From the NCBI GenBank assembly GCA_024636395.1, contig JAGXHD010000112.1, forward strand, positions 1 to 12,056: DNA of 12,056 nucleotides. The letters are read 5' to 3'. This DNA is from Sulfitobacter sp. (GTDB taxonomy: Bacteria > Pseudomonadota > Alphaproteobacteria > Rhodobacterales > Rhodobacteraceae). Made by a program: the position numbers and the translations under genes. The notes below the pieces were generated by a model. That model saw only the letters and a list, made by a program, of their open reading frames with translations. It did not search any database and was not told the origin of the DNA. Positions 6,749 to 12,056 of this stretch are shown one piece after another (within the stretch, counting starts at the first letter, position 1; each line of letters starts with the position of its first letter).

Positions 6749-8156
6749 AGAATGCATCCGGCAAGGCAAAGACGATCTGCGGGAAATTGTACATGAGGAT
6801 CATCGCGATCAACACCATTCCGCAGTAGGGCAGAACGCCCGCGAAGATTTCGGTCAGTTTGATATTTGGCGGGGCGATCCCTTTTAGATAATACGCACTC
6901 ATGGCCATGGGCGGCGTTAAGAAACTGGTTTGCAGGTTGAGCGCGACGAGTACTCCGAAAAACAGTGGATCGATCCCGAACAGCGGCAAAAGCGGTAGGA
7001 AGATTGGTACGAAGATGATGATGATCTCGGACCATTCGAGCGGCCAGCCCAGAAAGAAGATGATCAGCTGTGCGATGATCAGGAACTGGATCGGCGTCAG
7101 ATCAAGGCTTTTGACGAACTCCGCGATCACATGTTCCCCACCAAGGTAGCTGAACACGGCAGAAAACGTATAGGACCCCACGAAGAGCCAGCAGACCATC
7201 GCTGTTGTGCGCACGGTCAGATAGACGCTCTCGCGCAGGCGGTCAAAGGTCATGGCGCGGTAGGCGACAGCCAGCAGGAGGCCGCCTAATGCACCGATGG
7301 AGGCCGCTTCCGTAGGTGTCGCAAGTCCCAACAGAATAGATCCCAAAACCGAAAGGATCAGTACAGCAAGCGGCAGGAAGCTGGTCGCCAGCATCCAGAG
7401 CATCTGTCCCAACGGGACTTCGGGTAGTTCTTCCTTGGTGGGCTTCGGTGCGAGCGAGGGGTTGAGAATCGAACGTCCCACGATATAGGTCAGATACAGC
7501 CCGACGAGCACTAGTCCCGGCAGAAGTGCTGCCGCATAAAGCCGGACGATCGAGACGCCCGAAGAGGCCGCATAAACGATAAGCATGATTGACGGCGGGA
7601 TCAGGATGCCCAATGTGCCGCCCGCACAAATGATGCCTGTGGCGAAGCTGTGGTCGTATCTCATCTTGAGCATCTGCGGCAGGGCGAGCAGACCCATCAG
7701 AGTGACGACCGCGCCTACGATACCTGTCGCCGTGGCGAAAAGCGCGCAAGTGATCAACGCAGCCACACCGAGCGAGCCCGGAACACTGCGCGTAGCAACG
7801 GCCAATGTGCTGAAGAGCTTGTCTACGATATTGGCCCGCTCCACGATGTAGCCCATGAATAGGAACAGCGGGATTGCGGTCAGTACTTCGTTTGAAATGA
7901 CCGTGTAGGTCTGGTTCACGAACAGGTCGAATATCCTGTTGTTATAAAAACCCTCTAGCCACAGACTGGTCGTGTCCCACCAACTCGCGGTTTCATCTAG
8001 CCGGTTGTAGCCGCGCCACATGCGGGACGCGTCGAAGTAGGCGTAGTAGCCGAACGCGATGCCGATAGCCATCAGGGTGAATGCGATGGGGAACCCCAAA
8101 AACACACAAAAAATGAAGATGCCGAGCATGGTCAAGGCAATCTGGGGGTCTGTCAC
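6732..8156 (-). CDS. dctM: TRAP transporter large permease (DctM/FcbT3 type)
   Basis: Large membrane subunit of a tripartite ATP-independent periplasmic transporter, the ion-coupled translocation channel that uses the Na+ gradient. The 474 residues contain about 12 helices. Family blocks are clear: AIPLFLFMG at 94-102, ATATGIVGAVV at 141-151, TLGILIPPS at 181-189, ATPTEAASIGALGG at 279-292, EWSEIIIIFVPIFLPL at 374-389 and SFLTPPMAMSAYYLKG at 411-426. The insert of about 45 residues between the first helix and the AIPLFLF block (about 41-88) makes it longer than DctM (about 425) and is typical of the mannitol/chloroaromatic (COG4664) subgroup. It starts with GTG at 8156, with GGAG 8 nt upstream, 46 nt after dctQ. 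Its last 17 nt overlap the amidase start. The substrate cannot be read from this subunit. Confidence 0.96.
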   Translation of the reverse strand: MTDPQIALTMLGIFIFCVFLGFPIAFTLMAIGIAFGYYAYFDASRMWRGYNRLDETASWWDTTSLWLEGFYNNRIFDLFVNQTYTVISNEVLTAIPLFLFMGYIVERANIVDKLFSTLAVATRSVPGSLGVAALITCALFATATGIVGAVVTLMGLLALPQMLKMRYDHSFATGIICAGGTLGILIPPSIMLIVYAASSGVSIVRLYAAALLPGLVLVGLYLTYIVGRSILNPSLAPKPTKEELPEVPLGQMLWMLATSFLPLAVLILSVLGSILLGLATPTEAASIGALGGLLLAVAYRAMTFDRLRESVYLTVRTTAMVCWLFVGSYTFSAVFSYLGGEHVIAEFVKSLDLTPIQFLIIAQLIIFFLGWPLEWSEIIIIFVPIFLPLLPLFGIDPLFFGVLVALNLQTSFLTPPMAMSAYYLKGIAPPNIKLTEIFAGVLPYCGMVLIAMILMYNFPQIVFALPDAFYGPSR

Positions 8157-8202
8157 GTTGTGAACTCCACATGTGGAAGGGCGTTAAAAATGAACCTGAG
8201 GG

Positions 8203-8787
8203 TCAGATCAGGTCCTTGGACTGCCCTTCGGCAGCCTGCTTCATCAGCAAGGTCTCGGTTTCCTCGACATCTGATGCCATGGGCGGCCATTGGCCCTCTC
8301 GGATGCAGATGATACAGCGAAAGACTTGGGCAATGCCTTGGATCAGCAGCAAAATACCGGCAGCGACGATCACGGTTTTAAACTGATAGATCGGAATGCC
8401 GGCGGGGCTGTTTACCGAGACTTCGGCATAGCCCCAGGAGCGGCTGGCATATTTCCAGCCTGCAAAGATCAGTGCGAGAATGCCGGGAAAAAAGAACAGG
8501 ATGTAGAGTGTGAGATCTACCTTTGCCTGCGTCCGGTCAGACCACAGACGGTAGAGAAAGTCGCCACGGACATGGCCGCCGCGCGAGAGCGTGTAAGCAC
8601 CGCCCATCATGAACATTGTGCCGTACATGATGAAACTTACATCCAGCGCCCAGGGTGTGGGACTGTTGAATAAATAGCGGACCATGACTTCATAGCTCAT
8701 CCCGAAAGTCATCAGGATGATCAGCCATCCAAAAGCCTTTCCGAACATTGCCGAAATACTGTCGGCGAACCGGATATAGTGCTGCAT
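8203..8787 (-). CDS. dctQ: TRAP transporter small permease (DctQ/FcbT2 type)
   Basis: Small membrane subunit that pairs with DctM and is needed for transport and for docking the binding protein. The 194 residues show four hydrophobic helices at about 15-37, 50-68, 92-111 and 136-156. The family signature is present as YEVMVRYLFNSPTPWALDVS at 32-51, and GGHVRGDFLY at 70-79 follows helix 2. The C-terminal tail is acidic then polar. The ATG at 8787 has GGAG 8 nt upstream. The gene sits 65 nt after dctP, with a strong inverted repeat in the gap, and 46 nt before dctM. The order P-Q-M is the usual one. Confidence 0.95.
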   Translation of the reverse strand: MQHYIRFADSISAMFGKAFGWLIILMTFGMSYEVMVRYLFNSPTPWALDVSFIMYGTMFMMGGAYTLSRGGHVRGDFLYRLWSDRTQAKVDLTLYILFFFPGILALIFAGWKYASRSWGYAEVSVNSPAGIPIYQFKTVIVAAGILLLIQGIAQVFRCIICIREGQWPPMASDVEETETLLMKQAAEGQSKDLI

Positions 8788-8820
8788 TCAGAAAACTCCG
8801 TGCGGGACGCTAGAGGCGAA

Positions 8821-8845
8821 GAAGGCGCGGATCATCCGCGCCTTC
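8821..8845 (-). terminator. dctP-dctQ intergenic stem-loop
   Basis: A perfect 12-bp inverted repeat (GAAGGCGCGGAT, centre C, ATCCGCGCCTTC) begins 8 nt past the dctP stop. In RNA it would fold as a GC-rich stem of about 10 bp with a 5-nt loop. No T-tract follows on the minus strand, so it is not a standard intrinsic terminator. The likely roles are a 3' stabiliser of a processed dctP mRNA or a partial block, giving more binding protein than permease, as is common for binding-protein transporters. The role is inference; the repeat is seen directly. Confidence 0.6.
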
Positions 8846-8852
8846 CGGCCGA

Positions 8853-9992
8853 TTAAAGCTTGAGCTTTCCTGGGAAGTAGTGCTCGAACGCCAGACCGAG
8901 ATCGGGTGCGTTCATCAGCTCGTAATAGGCGACCTGCTCGCTCCATGCGCGCTGGCTGTCCATGACTTTCTTGTTGAAAGGATCCGCTTCCAGATCGACG
9001 ATCAACTGGTCCCAGGCTTCGAGCTGTCCGGCAAGGATCTCCTTGGACGTCCGGTGAACCGTGACGCCTGCATCTGTCTGAAGCTCGGCTAGGTCCTTGG
9101 AATACTCTTTCATCGCCAGAGCAAGGTTGGACGTTGCAGAAGCTTCGACGCCATGTCTCAGGATGGCCTGAAGATCTTCCGGCAGGTCTTCCATGAAGTC
9201 GCGGTTGAACAGGAATTCGAAGGATTCGGAGGCCTGGTGGTAGGACGAAAGGTAATAGTTCTTTGCCACATCCTGCGCGCCAAAACGACGGTCGGAGGAG
9301 GGGTTGTTGAATTCGAACGCATCGATCACGCCGCGCTCCATCGCGGGGACGATCTCGCCACCGGGAAGCTGCGCCACGGACATGCCCATGCTCTGCAACA
9401 GGTCAGCCGCAAGGCCAACGGTCCGGTACTTGAAACCCTGCAAATCGGCTACTGTGTTGACTTCGGACTTGAACCAACCGAACGGCTGCGCAGGCATCGG
9501 CATGCCCATCAATCCGATGACGTCAAGGCCAAGAATATCCTGCGTCAGTTCACGGTAGAGCTCCGCACCGCCGCCCTGATAGAACCATGCCAGCATCGTC
9601 GAGGCAGAGCCGCCGAAAACGGGGCCGGTTCCGAAGAAGGAAGCGGCCTTTGATTTACCGTACCAGTAAACGGGCACGGTATGTGCCGCGTCAATCACAC
9701 CATCATGCACGGCGTCCATGACCTGGAACGCGCCAACCACGGCACCCGCTGGAAGAAGGTCGATCGTGAGCCTGCCACCGGCCATCGCTTCGACGCGGGC
9801 AGTGTATTCGCGGGCCATATCCATCCAGATGTCGGACGCGGGCCACGAGGTCTGCATCTTCATTACGATGGGCGCCTGCGCCAGAACGGCCGGAGCGGAA
9901 AGCGCGGTCGCGGCGACTGCTGTGCCGCCGATCGCGCCTGTGCGCAGGAACGAACGGCGCGAAAGCTGCGCTGCTGTAGGGGTATCAGTCAT
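8853..9992 (-). CDS. dctP: TRAP substrate-binding protein (DctP, TakP/FcbT1 family)
   Basis: Periplasmic binding protein that captures the substrate and delivers it to DctQM. The 379 residues begin with a twin-arginine signal (SRRSFLR at 11-17), a hydrophobic stretch and a cleavage site after VLA (38) or QA (40), so it is probably exported folded by Tat. The mature protein reads as COG4663 (mannitol/chloroaromatic type, with TakP). Arg190 in GFKYRT fits the carboxylate-binding arginine. From memory of TakP, its Na+ and substrate ligands are Gln153, Arg174, Glu210 and Trp211; here Gln169 is 21 residues before Arg190, as in TakP, and Glu227 follows the GVIDA motif. The Trp is Phe228 (AFEFNNP). 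Substrate is therefore likely a carboxylic acid, perhaps alpha-keto or hydroxy acid with Na+, but unproven. The ATG at 9992 has GGAGG 6 nt upstream. Confidence 0.95.
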   Translation of the reverse strand: MTDTPTAAQLSRRSFLRTGAIGGTAVAATALSAPAVLAQAPIVMKMQTSWPASDIWMDMAREYTARVEAMAGGRLTIDLLPAGAVVGAFQVMDAVHDGVIDAAHTVPVYWYGKSKAASFFGTGPVFGGSASTMLAWFYQGGGAELYRELTQDILGLDVIGLMGMPMPAQPFGWFKSEVNTVADLQGFKYRTVGLAADLLQSMGMSVAQLPGGEIVPAMERGVIDAFEFNNPSSDRRFGAQDVAKNYYLSSYHQASESFEFLFNRDFMEDLPEDLQAILRHGVEASATSNLALAMKEYSKDLAELQTDAGVTVHRTSKEILAGQLEAWDQLIVDLEADPFNKKVMDSQRAWSEQVAYYELMNAPDLGLAFEHYFPGKLKL

Positions 9993-10084
9993 TGGTGTCC
10001 TCCCAGACGGTGGTGTCGCAAATCGCGACGTAGAGTTTTCGTTACCGTTTTTTTGTCAGCAATCTTCCGATCCTGAGTGAACTG

Positions 10085-10134
10085 ATTTTAAACGGGAACG
10101 GCCGAATTGCAAGTACCGGTAAAAATATCTTACC
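10085..10134 (-). promoter_or_regulatory. Putative dctP promoter with upstream inverted repeat
   Basis: On the minus strand a -35-like TTGCAA (10112-10107) is separated by 16 nt from a -10-like TAAAAT (10090-10085), 92 nt before the dctP ATG. Just upstream of the -35 lies an inverted repeat GGTAA-N7-TTACC at 10118-10134, next to the palindrome TACCGGTA (10114-10121). A repeat at this position fits an activator or a GntR-like regulator, but no regulator gene is in the window. Both calls rest on eye matching only. The element sits 30 nt past the dehydrogenase stop, so the TRAP genes may have their own promoter as well as read-through. Confidence 0.4.
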
Positions 10135-10165
10135 AAAGAATCGTGTTGAAATTCGGTGGCCCGGT

Positions 10166-11128
10166 TCAGGCTACCCGGTCGCCGGGATCTTCACCCGCAA
10201 AGAAGACGTCCAGATTATCCAGCGCACGCATACCCATCGCGTCACGGGTCTCTTCTGTCGCGGATCCGATGTGCGGCAGCAAAAAGACGTTGGGCAAAGC
10301 CGCGAGCGCTGGATTGCCCACCGGCTCGACCCTGAACACATCAAGTCCCGCTGCAAAGAGCTTGCCCGACGTGAGGGCGGCAACCAGCGCCTCCTCGTCG
10401 ATAAGCGCGCCGCGGGCCGTATTCACGACAATCGCGCGATCCGGTAGCAAAGCCAGCGTTCGCGCGCTGATGATACCTGCGTTGTCGACTGTCACGGGGC
10501 AGTGCAGGCTGAGCACATCCGAGCACCCGAGCAGACTTTCCAGAGTGTTGTGGAAGATTGCGCCCTTCTCGAGATGCGCTGGAAGGCGGCTGCGGTTGTG
10601 GTAGTGGATTTCCATGCCGAATCCGCGCGCGCGGTCAGCGGCGACTTGCCCAACCCGCCCCATGCCGAGAATGCCGAAACGCTTGGCTGTGACCTGCCGC
10701 CCCACCATGAAAGCGGGAGACCAAAAGGTCCACTGCCCGGATCTGACCATCGCATCGCCTTCTGCGCCGCGCCGCGCAGCGCCCAGCATACACAACATGG
10801 CTATCTCCGCCGTGGCATCGGACAGGACATCCGGTGTGTTCGTTACCACGACCCCAGCGGCCTTCGCGGCGGCAAGATCGACGTGATCTGTACCCACCGA
10901 GTGATTCGCGATGATCTTCAGACCTGGCCCGATCGCCTCGATTACTTCGGCGCTGAAATGCTCCGAATGGCAGGGCAGCACCGCATCAACTTTACGGCAC
11001 GCAGATATCAGCTCCTCGCTGGAAAAGACCGTATCGTCGTGATTGAGGACGACATCGTAATCGCGCGCAGCCCTCTTCTCGACGACGGGCCGCAGCTTGC
11101 GCGTGATCAGCAGTTTAGGTTTGGTCAT
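10166..11128 (-). CDS. D-2-hydroxyacid dehydrogenase (glyoxylate/hydroxypyruvate reductase type)
   Basis: Cytoplasmic NAD(P)-dependent oxidoreductase that interconverts 2-keto acids and D-2-hydroxy acids. The start is ATG 11128, with AAGGA 7 nt upstream; 14 further codons are open but lack a ribosome site. It has 320 residues, the family length. The nucleotide-binding fold shows GMGRVG at 155-160, and the second beta strand ends in HNR (177-179) rather than an acidic residue, which suggests NADP(H). The catalytic set is complete: Arg239 (NTARGALIDEEAL), Glu268 (FRVEP) and His286 (LPHIGSATEETR). The NHSVGTDHVD substrate-loop motif is at 75-84. The sequence fits the GRHPR/GhrB branch rather than phosphoglycerate dehydrogenase. 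It is upstream of dctP on the same strand with a 173-nt gap. The actual substrate is unknown; glyoxylate, hydroxypyruvate or another 2-keto acid is plausible. Confidence 0.92.
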   Translation of the reverse strand: MTKPKLLITRKLRPVVEKRAARDYDVVLNHDDTVFSSEELISACRKVDAVLPCHSEHFSAEVIEAIGPGLKIIANHSVGTDHVDLAAAKAAGVVVTNTPDVLSDATAEIAMLCMLGAARRGAEGDAMVRSGQWTFWSPAFMVGRQVTAKRFGILGMGRVGQVAADRARGFGMEIHYHNRSRLPAHLEKGAIFHNTLESLLGCSDVLSLHCPVTVDNAGIISARTLALLPDRAIVVNTARGALIDEEALVAALTSGKLFAAGLDVFRVEPVGNPALAALPNVFLLPHIGSATEETRDAMGMRALDNLDVFFAGEDPGDRVA

Positions 11129-11870
11129 TCTTATATCCTTGCACCGTTTAGGCTCTCGATCTGTACGCAAGGTAGTAGTCGCTTGCGCGCGTCATCCAAT
11201 GTGCGGCGGTTCTTTGAAGGATGACCAAGTTTCCCAACACCGGCGCTCCCATTTTTCGAACATTCTTATAAATTTTATCCACCGGCGCGATTACTCTCTG
11301 GCGGGCTTTCAGAATGCAAGAGATTATCTCCGGGTCTGACCTCTATAAAATAGGTACTCGTAGCTGATGGATTGAAGTTCGATGCTATTTGCTGCGCAAG
11401 TTCCGTAGATCAGCCCGCAGCGGGACTTTACCGTGTTGGGATGGAGGCCTCGTCATAGCCCTTTGCGCAAGACGCATTGGCTATACTGTTTGGTTATATT
11501 TTCGAAGGCACATCCAACGGCTTGATCTGCGCATTTTGATCCGAATAGCGCGTCATTCGAAAACCCATGCCGCGCTCGAGGCACAGCCCGGCCAGCGCTG
11601 CGCGCCCTTCGTGTTTGCGTGGTGTCGCCATTATCAAGGCTGCGCTGCGTATCGGCCCCTTCTTTGATTCCCCAAGGTAAATTGCCGAAAAGCTTCGATA
11701 TCCACATGCCATTGAAACAGGGGAGGATTGCCTTGATCTTCAATCCTTTGTCGACGCACAGTATCGTGCTGCAAAAACAGCTAACGTTAGGATGGGGCTG
11801 GAAATCAGCTCTTCCATTTTTTAGGATAAGGCTAGAAATAAGCCACACATAAACAACCGGGAGACAAAGA
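11129..11870. other. Divergent intergenic region, no convincing gene
   Basis: About 740 nt between the dehydrogenase and the ABC binding-protein gene, which are transcribed away from each other, so both promoters should be here. Several frames stay open for 70-150 codons on either strand, but none has a good ribosome site together with a recognisable product. The best is a minus-strand frame at 11494-11712 (see findings). A 10-bp palindrome CTAACGTTAG lies at 11781-11790, about 80 nt before the binding-protein start. The length suggests a lost regulator gene, which is speculation. Confidence 0.4.
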
Positions 11871-12056
11871 ATGAACCTACTCGCACATATCAAACCTGCT
11901 GGAGTAGCAACGGCCCTAGCCACTTCGGCGATTGCGTTGGCAATATCCGCCAGTACGGCCAGCGCGGAAACAGTACGCTGGGCGCGCGTCGCAGACGCTT
12001 TGACGCTCGATCCGCATAGCCAGAACGAAGGGCCGACCTCGACCCTCCTGCACCAC
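11871..12056 (+). CDS. ABC transporter substrate-binding protein, family 5 (5' end only)
   Basis: The first 62 codons of a gene that runs off the right edge. ATG 11871 has a GGGAG Shine-Dalgarno sequence 7 nt upstream. The N-terminus is a Sec signal peptide: a Lys at residue 8, an alanine-rich hydrophobic core at about 11-27 and a likely cleavage after ASA (about residue 36). The mature part begins TVRWARVADALTLDPHSQNE, the usual opening of family 5 solute-binding proteins (SBP_bac_5, DppA/OppA/NikA-like), with the LDPH motif. These bind peptides, opines, glutathione or nickel for an ABC importer, whose permease genes would be expected further right. It is divergent from the dehydrogenase gene. 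Substrate cannot be told from this fragment. Confidence 0.85.
   Translation, partial: MNLLAHIKPAGVATALATSAIALAISASTASAETVRWARVADALTLDPHSQNEGPTSTLLHH

Noticed and set aside
1..12056. CRISPR array, tRNA/rRNA, insertion sequence, phage or toxin-antitoxin genes
   Set aside because: No regularly spaced direct repeats, cloverleaf-like sequence, transposase motif or terminal inverted repeats were found on reading either strand. A dedicated search (tRNAscan, ISfinder) was not possible here.

Overview
The window looks like chromosomal DNA of a marine-type alphaproteobacterium, most likely of the Roseobacter group (Rhodobacteraceae). The grounds are moderately high GC with C/G-rich third codon positions, a complete TRAP transporter of the mannitol/chloroaromatic (FcbT/TakP) type with a Tat-exported binding protein, an ExoD-family protein, and gene products that read like Roseobacter homologues. 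This assignment is inference. No rRNA, tRNA, CRISPR array, insertion sequence or phage gene was recognised.

Layout. Positions 1-1277 hold no gene I can name. One minus-strand ORF (478-957) has a good ribosome binding site, and a plus-strand ORF overlaps it. A plus-strand cluster follows: a CaCA-family Na+/Ca2+-type antiporter (1278-2213), a small putative exported protein (2218-2583) and an ExoD-family membrane protein (2580-3209). These are tightly packed (4-nt gap, then a 4-nt ATGA overlap), so they probably form one operon. A gene-poor stretch separates them from a convergent minus-strand gene for a conserved membrane protein of unknown function (3604-4563). That gene is preceded by and overlaps a 54-codon ORF with a strong Shine-Dalgarno sequence (4541-4705).

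The main block is a minus-strand series read from right to left: D-2-hydroxyacid dehydrogenase of the glyoxylate/hydroxypyruvate reductase type (11128 to 10166), TRAP binding protein DctP (9992 to 8853), small permease DctQ (8787 to 8203), large permease DctM (8156 to 6732), an amidase-signature-family amidohydrolase (6748 to 5390) and a 53-residue two-helix membrane protein (5386 to 5225). A good sigma70-like promoter with an adjacent inverted repeat lies before dctP. A perfect 12-bp inverted repeat sits between dctP and dctQ, where it could stabilise dctP mRNA or reduce permease expression. From dctM onward the genes overlap or nearly touch.

A reasonable reading is a catabolic unit. The TRAP system imports an organic acid, possibly an alpha-keto or hydroxy acid or its amide, with Na+. 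The amidase would release ammonia from an amide, and the dehydrogenase would interconvert a 2-keto and a 2-hydroxy acid. The substrate cannot be read from the sequence. To the right, after about 740 nt without a convincing gene, the 5' end of a divergent plus-strand gene for an ABC-type peptide/opine/nickel-family periplasmic binding protein (11871 onward) runs off the window.

I see no strong case for a new defence or mobile system. The points most worth a second look are the unannotated 53-aa membrane protein coupled to the amidase, the dctP-dctQ stem-loop, the 54-codon ORF ahead of the membrane-protein gene, and the putative dctP operator.
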